Assembly (NCBI GenBank): GCA_966250335.1
Contig: CBINGZ010000018.1
Location: 25,706-89,705 of the forward strand
DNA from: OLB7 sp966250335
GTDB lineage: Bacteria > Bacteroidota > Ignavibacteria > OLB7
DNA length: 64,000 nt
Direction: 5' to 3'
Position numbers and translations under genes: made by a program. Shown here in pieces: positions 26,974 through 36,676 of this stretch. How positions within the stretch are numbered: position 1 is the stretch's first letter; every line of letters starts with the position of its first letter. A model generated the notes under the pieces. It made no database searches, was not told where the DNA came from, and worked only from the letters and a program-made list of their open reading frames with translations.

Positions 26974-27690
26974 CTAATCGATCGAGTCGACGCTTCCCGA
27001 TCCGTTGATCACCGTCTTCACGGTCGGTCTCCCCTTGTACCGGACGTCTCCCGATCCGTTGATGGTGACGGTCATCGCATCGGAGACGTTGAGGTAGCAG
27101 TCGCCCGATCCCCCTATCTCCACCTCGCTTCGCGACGTCGCCAGTTCCGCCGCCTTCACCGTTCCGCTTCCGTCGATATCGATCATGGAGTTCGTGGCCG
27201 TCCCCTGCAGCGTCATATCTCCGCTTCCGTTGATCCGGATCGTCAGGTTCTCGCTTGTCAGGTTCAGCCTGATATCGCCGGAGCCGTCCACCCCGAACGT
27301 GAGATCCCGTGAGGTGATCGGGGTGGTGGCGGAGACGTCGCCGGAGCCCTCGATGTTCAGCGCGTAGAGCTCCGGCAGCGTGATATACGCCTTGACGCCG
27401 ATGTCGGTGGAGTAGCATCCCTCCGTTCCTATCGTCAGTTCGTCCCCTTTCATGGTCGTGGTCACCAGCGGCATCAGGTTCTCCTCCGCCTCGATGCGGA
27501 CGGAGGTCGTGGGCCCCTGCGTGAGAATCACGTCCGATGCCCCCTCCACGCGGATGCTGCGGAAGCCGGTGATATCGCGCGACTGGGAGACGACCTCTCC
27601 CGATCCTTCTATGCAATCCTTCATGATGCGGCATGAGGTGAGTGTGGATGCGGCCAGCGCAAGAAGTATGCCGTTGCCGATACGATTCAT
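26974..27690 (-). CDS. DUF2807 (head GIN domain) lipoprotein
   Basis: A 238-residue predicted lipoprotein. The signal peptide has the lipobox STLTSC with the modified cysteine at about residue 20. The mature protein is a repeated beta pattern with recurring xxGSGD/xxGSG motifs (EGSGDVS, DGSGDIR, NGSGDMT, DGSGTVK, GGSGDCY, NGSGDVR, NGSGSVD), about one every 19-20 residues. This is the DUF2807 right-handed beta-helix fold common in Bacteroidota. The early GFRSIRVEGASDVILTQG segment is the family's most conserved stretch. The function is unknown; an adhesin-like role has been suggested. The ATG at 27690 has GGAGGAG upstream; an earlier in-frame start would spoil the signal peptide. Confidence 0.92.
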   Translation of the reverse strand: MNRIGNGILLALAASTLTSCRIMKDCIEGSGEVVSQSRDITGFRSIRVEGASDVILTQGPTTSVRIEAEENLMPLVTTTMKGDELTIGTEGCYSTDIGVKAYITLPELYALNIEGSGDVSATTPITSRDLTFGVDGSGDIRLNLTSENLTIRINGSGDMTLQGTATNSMIDIDGSGTVKAAELATSRSEVEIGGSGDCYLNVSDAMTVTINGSGDVRYKGRPTVKTVINGSGSVDSID

Positions 27691-28628
27691 GAGCTCCTCC
27701 GATTGATGAGTGGACCAGACTGGTTCTGAACGAAGCTTCGACATCTACTGACACCGATGCGGAACGTTTCCTGACACGAGCGCCGACAGGTTTCACGACA
27801 TGTTGAAGAGGGACCGTCAGGCGCTGATTTCCACTGTTCGCCGGCGACTTTTCAGTTAGTATGAATTTATCGTAACCGTTTGGAATGTATATCGAATAGC
27901 GTTACATTGTGTTTCGTTGACCGGCGGGCTGTTACGGGCTCGATACGGCCGCGAACAGCATGGTGTGAAGGAAGGAGCATCACGTCCTTCCTTCCGGAGG
28001 ACGTCCCGGATTTCCTGGTATGGAGGAGCCGGGGCGGTTCGGCGGAGCCCGCGGGGCTCCCGTTGCCTGGCATCTGACTGAGCAGTCGGTCGAGTGCCTC
28101 CCCCCCCAATCTCGATTCAGCCGACAGAACAGATTCGAAGTCCATCAGCATGCGGCGGAACACGCCGCGGGTTGTTCGTATGCGCATTCGTATCGACAGA
28201 CGATGCAATGCGCGCTCGAACGGAGGGGCCCGTACGCCCTGTTCGGAACCTGAGGCGACGGCGAGCGAGGGCCGGCGCATATCGCGGGACGATCACCATA
28301 TCCGAGAACAATTATCATATCGCGGTCGTCACGACCTTCCGGATCGTATCGTGCCGTGAGGAGATGCGGCAGGTTGACGGGAAGATCCGTTCCGCGCGCC
28401 GTACCGGGCGGGGAACAGGGAGGGAGGGGACGAACCACGTACGGTATCCGGCAATCCATCACAAAACAAGAGGCCCCATGGAGCCATTCTGAACACTCAC
28501 ACCAGCGGCCCGGCGAGTACGCCGGGGAATTCCCATTCTTCGCCGACGGAATATCGGAACGGTCCATGGGGCCGTACGCAGTCGTATCAGATACCTACGT
28601 AAACGTAACTGATTCAGGGGAAATTCCG
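27691..28628. other. Long intergenic region with hairpin and 5' leader
   Basis: No gene is supported in 938 nt. The part near 27850-27920 is AT-rich and should hold promoters for the lipoprotein gene (minus) and perhaps the plus-strand gene. A perfect 10-bp hairpin, GAAGGAAGGA/TCCTTCCTTC with an 8-nt loop, is at 27967-27994. The last 124 nt carry the leader repeated before the next paralogue (see 28505-28602). Confidence 0.6.
28505..28602 (+). promoter_or_regulatory. Duplicated 5' leader, copy 1
   Basis: About 98 nt ending 26 nt before the start codon are shared with 30708-30807. The conserved blocks are GCGGCCCGGCG...TACGCCGGGGAATTCCCA, then TCTTCGCCGACGGAA, and GCAGTCGTATCAG with CTACGTA. 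CCCGGCG...CGCCGGG can form a hairpin. The block may contain a promoter plus a structured 5' UTR that coregulates the two paralogues. Confidence 0.6.
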
Positions 28629-30578
28629 ATGAAAACGAATCGGGCAATCTTTAGCGGATATCCTTCGAACCGTTCACATCGCGGCTCCGGCGGATGGAGC
28701 CGCGGAATAAGGGCCCTCGCCTCTCTGATCGCGATACTCTTCCTGGCCGCGACATCGGCCGCATGGTCGCAGCGCTGGGAGTACGATTACGGCGGCGCGT
28801 GCAACGAGTCGGGCAGAAAAGGGGTGAGGCCTGTTGCCGCCAATGCGGCGTTCGGGCTCCCTGCCGGTTATATCGCTGTGGGACAGACCAATACGCCTAC
28901 CGTCTGCGGCAACACCGATATCTATGTGATCCGTACCGATCTCAACGGCGTCACGGTCTGGGAGGCGACCTTCAATATCGCCGGAAACGATATCGGGTTC
29001 GACATCGTGGAATGCGCGTTCGCCCCGCCGGGGATGGCGGGATTTCCACTCCCCGCCGTCGGTGATCTGGTCATCACCGGCACGACAAACGGACCGGTCT
29101 GCGCCGCGGGAAATGTGAACGAGGCGTTTCTGCTCCGTATCGACGCAGCGGGAGTGGTCGTCAAATGGCTCCAGACCTACGGCACCGCAGCCGGGGTGGA
29201 ACGGGCTCATGATCTGGTGGAGACCACCACCGGCAACGCGGCGTTCGGCACGGCTCCGGGCGACCTCGTCTTCGCCGGCGCGGCGACGGCGGGGGCCGCG
29301 GGACCACCCGACGGCTATATCGTGCGGGCCAACGGCGGCACCGGCGCCCAGATCTGGGGCCGGACCTACGGCGGCATCAATCTGGATGAATTCCGCGGCG
29401 TGGATGAGGCGACGGTCGGGGTGCCGGCCGGGTTCTCCGGTGACATTCTGGCGGCGGGACATTCGGCCAGCTTCGGCGTTCCGCTTCAGGCGATGATGGT
29501 GCGCGTCAACGGCGACAACGGCCTGATCGGCGCCGCGCCGCAGGGGACCCTGATCTACGGCAGCCCGAACTTTCCGGAGCGGATCAACGCCGTGCAGGAG
29601 CTGACGGTGGGGGCCGAGGCGGGGAATATCGTCATGGTCGGCGGAACGCGCGGCGTGCCGTTCGGCAGCGCCAGCACGAACTTCGAGATCCTGGTGGTGA
29701 AGACCGGGCCCAACCCCTGCAACGTCCTTCTGGATCAGATGTACGGGGATAACGCCAACGGCTTCGATATGGCGATGGACTTCCGGGAGATCCAGGGAGG
29801 AGGGGGCGGGCTCGTCGCCGGCAACCTTATCATCACCGGGTTCTCGAACGTTCCGGCGACCGTCGCCGGGTTCGGCGCGAACGATCTCTTCCTGCTGGAG
29901 GTCGGCCCCGCGGTGCTTGTTCCTGCGGGGATGGTGTTCGGGCTGTACGGGGGAGCGGCCGCCGATCAGGGGGAATCGGTTGCCTTTGTGCCGAACTTCT
30001 TCGGAGGCGCCGCCACCGCCGGGTTCGTCGTCTGCGGGTTCGAGACCAGCAACCTGGCGGGAGCAGGCGATCCGCAGGATCTCTATCTGCTCAAGACCAA
30101 TGTGGTGGGATCGACCAACTGCAACGACAACTTCCCACCGGTGAACAACATGCCCCCCGTCTATCCATGGAACTGCCCCGGTATCCAGCCCCCGCTCCAC
30201 GGGGCGAACTGCCTGCTTCCGGCGGCTCCGATCCCGCAGGCGTGGTCGACGCTTCTCTGCTTCATCAACCCGAAGCCGGGGCCGGGATTCGATGAGGAAG
30301 GGACGACGGTCGACATGGATCGGCTCGGCTCGTTCTATCCCAACCCGGTCAGGGAGGGGGAGATGCTGACGATCATGTTCGAAACGACCGCCGGCGCCCC
30401 CGTGAATATGACGGTGGCGAACGCGCTCGGCGAAATCATCTCGCGACCCGATGTCATGCCGGGGAGCGACGGGGGAACCGTCAAGGTCGCCACGACCGGC
30501 TGGTCTCCCGGTGTCTATCTGGTGACGCTCGACGACGGAACGGAGACGCGGACGATCCGCGTGACGGTGGTACGATAA
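28629..30578 (+). CDS. T9SS-sorted secreted protein, paralogue 1
   Basis: A 649-residue exported protein. A long signal peptide (about residues 1-47; SLIAILFLAATSAAWSQ) precedes a repeated beta-rich domain with motifs such as GYIAVGQTN, DIYVIRTDLNG, WEATFNIAGNDIG and WGRTYGGINLDEFRG, which look like short propeller-type blades. The C-terminal 85 residues form a type-A T9SS sorting domain: SFYPNPVREGEMLTI, then VANALGEIISRPDV and a final GVYLVTLDDGTETRTIRVTVVR. The protein should be secreted through the outer membrane by the type IX system and then processed. The ATG at 28629 has AGGGGAAA upstream. The next gene is a close paralogue. No enzymatic motif was seen. Confidence 0.87.
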   Translation: MKTNRAIFSGYPSNRSHRGSGGWSRGIRALASLIAILFLAATSAAWSQRWEYDYGGACNESGRKGVRPVAANAAFGLPAGYIAVGQTNTPTVCGNTDIYVIRTDLNGVTVWEATFNIAGNDIGFDIVECAFAPPGMAGFPLPAVGDLVITGTTNGPVCAAGNVNEAFLLRIDAAGVVVKWLQTYGTAAGVERAHDLVETTTGNAAFGTAPGDLVFAGAATAGAAGPPDGYIVRANGGTGAQIWGRTYGGINLDEFRGVDEATVGVPAGFSGDILAAGHSASFGVPLQAMMVRVNGDNGLIGAAPQGTLIYGSPNFPERINAVQELTVGAEAGNIVMVGGTRGVPFGSASTNFEILVVKTGPNPCNVLLDQMYGDNANGFDMAMDFREIQGGGGGLVAGNLIITGFSNVPATVAGFGANDLFLLEVGPAVLVPAGMVFGLYGGAAADQGESVAFVPNFFGGAATAGFVVCGFETSNLAGAGDPQDLYLLKTNVVGSTNCNDNFPPVNNMPPVYPWNCPGIQPPLHGANCLLPAAPIPQAWSTLLCFINPKPGPGFDEEGTTVDMDRLGSFYPNPVREGEMLTIMFETTAGAPVNMTVANALGEIISRPDVMPGSDGGTVKVATTGWSPGVYLVTLDDGTETRTIRVTVVR

Positions 30579-30707
30579 GATCGGGCACGGCGGCGCCGGA
30601 GGAGAAGGTCCCGGCGCCGCCGTTGCGCCGAGGTTGACGCAACGTTCACACGCTTCAGCAACAGAGAACCCGGAGGTAGAGGAAACCGATCGCAATACGA
30701 CAATCGA

Positions 30708-30807
30708 GCGGCCCGGCGTACGCCGGGGAATTCCCAGTCTTCGCCGACGGAACCCAGGCCCGGTCCCAGTGACCGACAGCAGTCGTATCAGCTCGGTCAA
30801 CTACGTA
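30708..30807 (+). promoter_or_regulatory. Duplicated 5' leader, copy 2
   Basis: This is the second copy of the leader seen at 28505-28602. It keeps GCGGCCCGGCGTACGCCGGG as a perfect palindrome, GGAATTCCCAGTCTTCGCCG, and GCAGTCGTATCAG. It lies between the stop of paralogue 1 and the start of paralogue 2, so paralogue 2 probably has its own promoter or regulated leader. Confidence 0.6.
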
Positions 30808-30828
30808 TTTGCCTTGGGGGAACTGAAG

Positions 30829-32754
30829 ATGCATCCGTATCGAACTTCGGAGGCGACACGGGCCCGTTCCGGCTCGATCCGCCTCAACATATCGCAATCA
30901 GTAATTCGTGTCGTGACGATCGCGACGCTCTGCCTGCTCGGATTCTCGGCGGCGGCGGCCCAGAGGTGGCAGTACGACTACGGTCGCCAGTGCGTGGAGC
31001 ACGGCAGAAAGGGAGTCCAGCCGGTCGGCGTGAACCCGGCGTTCGGGTTTCCCGCCGGCTATATCGCGGTAGGACAGACCAACAGCCCGACCCTGTGCGG
31101 CACGACCGACGTCTACGTGATCCGCACCGATCTCAACGGCGCGACCGTGTGGGAGGCGGTCTTCAACATCGCCGGGAACGATATCGGCTACGATATTCAC
31201 GAGTGCCGCTTCGCTCCTCCCGGACTCCCGGGAGCGCCCGCCCCGGCGGCCGGTGATCTGATCATCGCGGGAACGACCGCGGGCCCCGTCTGCGGCGGAA
31301 CGAGAATCAACGACGCCTTCCTGCTCCGGATCAACGCGGCGGGGACGGTTGTGAAGTGGCTCCAGACCTACGGCACGGCCCAGGGACAGGAGGACGCCTA
31401 CGATCTGGTGGAGGCGACCACCGGCAACAACGCCTTCAGCACCGCTCCCGGCGATATCGTCTTCTCCGGGCTTGCCAGGAACAACGCGGGGTCGGCCGAC
31501 GGATATATCGTGCGGGTCAAGGGGGGAACCGGAGCGCAGATCTGGGGGATGACCTACGGCGGCAACGCCAACGATGAGTTCCGGGGTGTCGACGAGGCGA
31601 CGGTCAATCTGGCCGCGGGAGCCACGGGGGATATCCTCGCCGCCGGCATGAGCGCCAGTTTCGGCGGCGCCAACCAGGTGATGCTGGTCCGTGTCAACGG
31701 CAACAACGGTCTGATCGGCGCGGCCCCGCAGGGCTCGCTGATCTACGGCAGCAACAACTTCCTCGATCGCGCCTTCGCCGTGCAGGAGCTGACCGTCGGG
31801 GGGAACGCCGGCAACATTATCGTGGCGGGGACCACGCGCGGCGTGCCGGCCGGAAGCGCCAGCACGAACCTGGAGATCCTGCTGCTGAAAACCGGCCCGA
31901 GTCCGTGCAACGTGCTTCTGGATCAGATGTACGGCGACAACGGAGCGCGGCAGGATTTCGCCATGGACGTCCGTGAGATCGTCTCGGCCGGGGCCGGACT
32001 CAACACCGGAAATATCGTGGTCACCGGCACCTCGAACATCCCGGTCACGGTCTCCGGGTTCGGTCTGAACGACGTGTTCCTCATGGAGGTCAACCCCTTC
32101 ACGCTGGTGCCGGCCGGGCTCGGCTTCATGATCTACGGCGGCGCGGCGAGCGACGGCGGGGAGTCGGTTGCCGAGACGCCGGCGAACGCGACAGGCACCT
32201 CCGGCGGCTTCATCGTCTGCGGGTTCGAGCGGAGCAATCTGGCGATGGCGGGAGATCCCCAGGATGTATATCTCATCAAGACCAATGCTCTCGGCTCCTC
32301 CGGCTGCAACGAACTCCGCATCACCCCCGACAACCGTCCGCCGGCGTTCCCGCGGACCTGCCCCGGAGTGGTGCGGACCGCGCTCGGCGCCAACTGCCCG
32401 ATGCAGACGGCCCCGGTCGCCGTCTCATGGCCCACCCAGCTCTGCTTCGCCTTCCCGAAGCCGGGAGCCGACCCCGAGGATCTCTCGATCGACCTCGATC
32501 GTGACGGATCATTCTATCCGAATCCGATTAGACGGGGCGAGGTCCTGACGGTGATGATGGAAGGTGCGACCGGTGCGGTGGATATCTCGGTGGCGAACAC
32601 GGTCGGAGAGATCGTATCGCAATCGGAAGAAGCCGCCGACGTGGGCGCCGGCGCCGTGTCGATCTCCACCGCGGGCTGGTCCGCCGGAACCTACATGGTG
32701 ACGGTCGGCGACGGGATGAACCTCAGGACGATCAGAGTGACGGTGATCGAGTAG
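30829..32754 (+). CDS. T9SS-sorted secreted protein, paralogue 2
   Basis: A 641-residue tandem copy of the preceding protein, similar along the whole length: signal peptide (TLCLLGFSAAAAQ), RWQYDYGRQCVEHGRKG, GYIAVGQTN, TDVYVIRTDLNGATVWEAVFNIAGNDIGYDI, and the C-terminal sorting domain SFYPNPIRRGEVLTVMMEG...VANTVGEIVSQS...GTYMVTVGDGMNLRTIRVTVIE. The N-terminal residues of the mature proteins and the cysteine pattern are conserved, while a central loop (VPANATGTSGG versus VPNFFGGAATAG) differs. The ATG at 30829 follows GGGGGAACTG. The function is unknown; the duplication with its leader suggests either dosage or two differently regulated surface variants. Confidence 0.87.
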   Translation: MHPYRTSEATRARSGSIRLNISQSVIRVVTIATLCLLGFSAAAAQRWQYDYGRQCVEHGRKGVQPVGVNPAFGFPAGYIAVGQTNSPTLCGTTDVYVIRTDLNGATVWEAVFNIAGNDIGYDIHECRFAPPGLPGAPAPAAGDLIIAGTTAGPVCGGTRINDAFLLRINAAGTVVKWLQTYGTAQGQEDAYDLVEATTGNNAFSTAPGDIVFSGLARNNAGSADGYIVRVKGGTGAQIWGMTYGGNANDEFRGVDEATVNLAAGATGDILAAGMSASFGGANQVMLVRVNGNNGLIGAAPQGSLIYGSNNFLDRAFAVQELTVGGNAGNIIVAGTTRGVPAGSASTNLEILLLKTGPSPCNVLLDQMYGDNGARQDFAMDVREIVSAGAGLNTGNIVVTGTSNIPVTVSGFGLNDVFLMEVNPFTLVPAGLGFMIYGGAASDGGESVAETPANATGTSGGFIVCGFERSNLAMAGDPQDVYLIKTNALGSSGCNELRITPDNRPPAFPRTCPGVVRTALGANCPMQTAPVAVSWPTQLCFAFPKPGADPEDLSIDLDRDGSFYPNPIRRGEVLTVMMEGATGAVDISVANTVGEIVSQSEEAADVGAGAVSISTAGWSAGTYMVTVGDGMNLRTIRVTVIE

Positions 32755-32873
32755 GAGCGTCGCCGGGCGAACCGGCGGCGATGAGGGGCGGGACCGTACG
32801 GGCGGCCGGAGCGCCGTATCGCGATCTTTGGAGCGCGCGATCGGCCCCGGCCGCCCGGAAGGTCCGTCGAGCC

Positions 32874-34925
32874 TTATCCGGCGGAGCCCTTCAGGGAATC
32901 CTCCAGTCGTCCGATTTCGTCGCGCAGCTCGGCCGCGCGCTCGAAATCGAGATCCTTGGCGGCGCGCTTCATCTCGTCGCGCAGATGTTCGATCAGATCC
33001 CGCTTCTGTCCCTCGGTCATATACTTGAAGACCGGTTCCTCCACCAGCGACGTCATCCCCTTCTTCTCCACCTCCTTCCTCTTCTGGTCGCGGTGCGCCT
33101 TCACATCGGCGATCGCCGTCGATTCGATAATCGCTTCACGAGATTTCTTCACCGTCCTGGGGGTGATCCCGTGCTCCGCGTTGTACTCGATCTGAAGCTC
33201 GCGGCGGCGACGGCTTTCCTCGATCACCGCCTTCATCGAGTCGGTCATCTTGTCGGCGTACATGATCACCATCCCCCGCTCGTGCCGTGCCGTGCGTCCC
33301 GCCGTCTGCATCAGCGAGCGCTCGCTCCGCAGGAAGCCCTCCTTGTCGGCATCGAGGATCGCAACAAGAGATACTTCGGGAAGGTCGAGTCCCTCGCGCA
33401 GCAGGTTCACTCCCACCAGAACGTCGAACGATCCCAGGCGCAGCTCGCGGAGGATCTCCACCCGCTCCAGCGCGTCGATCTCGGAGTGGATATACTGCAC
33501 CTTGATCCCGATCTCGGTCAGGTAGTCGCTCAGGTCCTCGGCCATCCGCTTGGTGAGGGTCGTCACCAGGACGCGCTCCTTCTCCTCCTTCCCGATTCTG
33601 TCCCGAATCTCCGCGATCAGGTCGTCGATCTGGTTCTTGACCGGGCGTACCTCGATCAGGGGGTCGAGCAGTCCCGTCGGACGGATGATCTGTTCCACCA
33701 CGACCCCTCCCGAGAGCGACAGCTCCAGATCGGAGGGGGTGGCCGAGACGAAGATCACCTGTCCCATCCTCTCCATGAACTCGTCGAACTTGAGCGGCCT
33801 GTTGTCGAGCGCGGAGGGGAGACGGAAGCCGTGTTCCACAAGGGTGAGCTTGCGCGCGCGGTCGCCGTTGAACATGCCGCGGATCTGCGGGAGGGTGACG
33901 TGGCTCTCGTCGATGATCGTCACGAAGTCCTTCGGGAAGTAGTCGATCAGGGTCGAGGGGGCCTCTCCCGGCGCGCGTCCCGCCAGGATGCGGGAGTAGT
34001 TCTCGATGCCGGAGCAGTATCCCAGCTCCTTCATCATCTCGATATCGAAGAGGGTGCGCTGTTCAAGGCGTTGCGCCTCCAGCAGCTTGTTTTGATCCCT
34101 CAGCTCCTTCAGCCTCATGTAGAGCTCGTCACGTATCTCGTTCACCGATCTGTCGAGTTCGGGGCGCGTGGTGACGAAGTGTTTGGCCGGATATATCGTG
34201 ACGGCATCCATCTCGGAGATCGTCTTGCCGGTGACTCTGTCGAACTCGCTGATCTTCTCCACTTCGTCGCCGAAGAGTTCGATCCTCACCCCCGTGTCGT
34301 CCTGGTATGCGGGGATCACCTCCACCACATCCCCCCGGACGCGGAAGTTGCCGCGGTAGAAATCGACGTCGTTCCGGGTGTAGTGGATGTCGGCCAGTTT
34401 GTAGAGAAGGGCGTTCCGTTCGATCGTATCCCCCCGGCGGACACGGACGAGCTGCCCGCCGTACGCCTCTCTGGAACCGATGCCGTAGATGCAGGAGACG
34501 GAGGCGATGATCACCACGTCGCTCCGGTCATCCAGAAGGGCGCTGGTCGCCTTCAGCCGCAGCCTGTCGATCTCATCGTTGATGTTGAAATCCTTCTCGA
34601 TGAAGGTGTCGGTGGTCGGGATATACGCTTCCGGCTGATAGTAGTCGTAGTAGCTGATGAAGAACTCCACGGCGTTGCGGGGGAAGAACCCTTTCAGCTC
34701 GCCGTAGAGCTGGGCCGCCAGTGTCTTGTTGTGCGATATAACGAGCGCCGGCCGCTGTATCTGCTGGATGACGTTGGAGATGGAATATGTCTTGCCGGAG
34801 CCGGTGACCCCCAGCAGCGTCTGGAATTTGTCCCCGCGCTCCAGTCCCTCCACAAGCTGACGGATCGCCTCGGGCTGATCGCCCATCGGTTTGTAGGGAG
34901 ATTCGATCTGAAACTGATGCTTCAT
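32874..34925 (-). CDS. uvrB: UvrB, excinuclease ABC subunit B
   Basis: A 683-residue DNA repair helicase-like protein that verifies damage after UvrA loading and recruits UvrC. It has the Walker A motif LLGVTGSGKTYS near residue 40, the beta-hairpin YYDYYQPEAYIP that is inserted between DNA strands, the helicase motif TIIDESHVTLPQ, motif VI-like QTAGRTARHERG, and a C-terminal UVR motif (RAAKDLDFERAAELRDEI) that contacts UvrC. The length is standard. It lies alone on the minus strand between plus-strand surface protein genes, with its promoter in the 440-nt gap to its right. No LexA-type box was recognised. Confidence 0.97.
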   Translation of the reverse strand: MKHQFQIESPYKPMGDQPEAIRQLVEGLERGDKFQTLLGVTGSGKTYSISNVIQQIQRPALVISHNKTLAAQLYGELKGFFPRNAVEFFISYYDYYQPEAYIPTTDTFIEKDFNINDEIDRLRLKATSALLDDRSDVVIIASVSCIYGIGSREAYGGQLVRVRRGDTIERNALLYKLADIHYTRNDVDFYRGNFRVRGDVVEVIPAYQDDTGVRIELFGDEVEKISEFDRVTGKTISEMDAVTIYPAKHFVTTRPELDRSVNEIRDELYMRLKELRDQNKLLEAQRLEQRTLFDIEMMKELGYCSGIENYSRILAGRAPGEAPSTLIDYFPKDFVTIIDESHVTLPQIRGMFNGDRARKLTLVEHGFRLPSALDNRPLKFDEFMERMGQVIFVSATPSDLELSLSGGVVVEQIIRPTGLLDPLIEVRPVKNQIDDLIAEIRDRIGKEEKERVLVTTLTKRMAEDLSDYLTEIGIKVQYIHSEIDALERVEILRELRLGSFDVLVGVNLLREGLDLPEVSLVAILDADKEGFLRSERSLMQTAGRTARHERGMVIMYADKMTDSMKAVIEESRRRRELQIEYNAEHGITPRTVKKSREAIIESTAIADVKAHRDQKRKEVEKKGMTSLVEEPVFKYMTEGQKRDLIEHLRDEMKRAAKDLDFERAAELRDEIGRLEDSLKGSAG

Positions 34926-35365
34926 TGTATGCCCGTATGGGGATTGACGATGATGACGAACTCTCCGGACCGGTCCCGATGGACCGTGTCCCCGCTTCGA
35001 ACAACGGATAGACGGCTGAATCGTTCGCGGATTTTCCCGCCGGCCCGCGCCGTGGCGATCCCCCGGAAGAGGGGGATGGGCCGGCCCGGACCGCGCAAGT
35101 TACTGCGAAGCGGTCGAGAACGTTCATGCTGGCACGATCTGTGAAGTATGAATATCGGGGCCGGTCTCCGGCGGTCGTCGGAGTCGTGGGGGCTGCCGTG
35201 ATTTCCGGTATGGAGCGTCCGATTTTCATCAAGGGATGAGAAACAGGGGAAAACGGGACCTGCACGATATCGTGCTCTTCTTGAACTATCGTGCGATCTC
35301 TGTGGTCCTTTTCACGGAGCACGACAGGTCTTCACGTCGACTATCACCCGAGGGAGGGACGTGTT
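34926..35365. other. Divergent intergenic region between uvrB and BNR genes
   Basis: No gene is seen in 440 nt. The region must hold the uvrB promoter (minus) and the promoter of the BNR gene (plus). The latter start has AGGGAGGGAC as ribosome site. I found no clear operator, RNA or repeat. Confidence 0.5.
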
Positions 35366-36671
35366 ATGAGGTTGTTGTCACGCCTTACGATATTTATCGG
35401 ATTTCTGACGGTGCTGGCGGCCGGCACGGTCGCGGCTCAGGATATGGAGTGGCTGGAGGGGAAGGGGCCGGAGGGGGGAGGCCCGGTCGATCTCGCGTCC
35501 GACAGCATTACGGGTAATTTCTACGCCGCCACCCTGAGCGGCGGAGTCTTCATCTCCACCGACGACGGCGCGACCTGGAAGGGATCGAACGAGGGGTTGC
35601 CGTGTCTGAGCACCAGACGCGTCATGGTGGGGAGGGACGGCACGGTCTTCGTGTTCGTCGTGGGAGCCAGAGGGGTCAAGGGAGGACTCTACAGGTCCAC
35701 CGATCATGGGGACTCATGGAGCTATGCCGACCTCCCATATCGATGGAACGAGAATACGATGTTCTGTATCTCTCCCAATGGAACTCTCTACACGCACGAC
35801 GGCGACAGCATGACGTTCAGATCCACCGATCATGGAACGACATGGGAACAGGCCGGTCCGTTCATTCCCATGACTACCTATAACGGTGTCGATATCGCAG
35901 TCGATGCCCAGGAGCGGATTGTGGTGATGCCGTATGGCATCAAAGATAATGTCGCCCTTGTATTCGAAGGAACATGGCGGTTCGTTGCGTTGGGTAAAAA
36001 GTCGAGGCTGATACAAGAGGTCGAGGCGTTCGGGGATTACATCCTTGCAGCTACCAAGACCGGTGTCTACCGATCATCGGATGGAGGGAGCAAGCTGGGC
36101 CAACATGACCATCGAGGGGTTCGAGGAATTGGAAATCTTCAATTTCAGGGGGCGGAACGGGGAGATCTTCGCATCGACCTACCTAGGCATCCTCAGGTCG
36201 ACGGAGAGCGGGGCGACGTGGAGTTTGTATCGCAACAAATGGCTTCAATCGATGGTGAGCATACGAGGAAGGAATGCCGTGCTCTCCGGTAATATAAATA
36301 GCCTCAATCGTACGATTGATGACGGCCTGAACTGGGAGACGGTGACTGCCGGACTGAGCGTACGCAGAATACACACGATAGCCACATCGCCGACCGGCTC
36401 GATCTTCGCGGCTGATTTCGACATGCTCTTCAGGTCGACTGATCGCGGGGAACGGTGGGACTCTCTCGGTTTTGCCGTGCCGTTGCAGTCGTTTCCGAAC
36501 ATCCTTCGGGGAGAGGCGGATCCGTTCGGCGGAGGAGCCGTCGATGAACTTCATGGTTGTTATGGAACCGACATCCCGATATGTTTGTCTCCAGCCAGGG
36601 TGGCCGGAGGAGTGAATCCGGCTGTATCGTATCCCTTGCAACGTCTGTGGCCGTTCTTTCAATGGAGATAG
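35366..36671 (+). pseudogene. BNR-repeat secreted protein gene, frameshifted and truncated
   Basis: The gene begins like the intact paralogue at 36677: a signal peptide (MRLLSRLTIFIGFLTVLAAG) and Asp-box repeats such as STDDGATW and STDHGDSWSYADLP. The frame is lost near 36083-36090. The expected DGGASW is coded by GAT GGA GGG A GCA AGC TGG, that is with one extra base. From there the +1 frame continues homology (RGRNGEIFAST, RSTESGATW, SPTGSIFAADFDMLFRSTDRGERW) to a stop at 36671. The last 60 or so codons no longer match, and the T9SS tail is missing. It is therefore probably a decaying tandem duplicate; an assembly error at the frameshift cannot be excluded, but it would not explain the lost C-terminus. 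Confidence 0.82.
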
Positions 36672-36676
36672 GGAAG

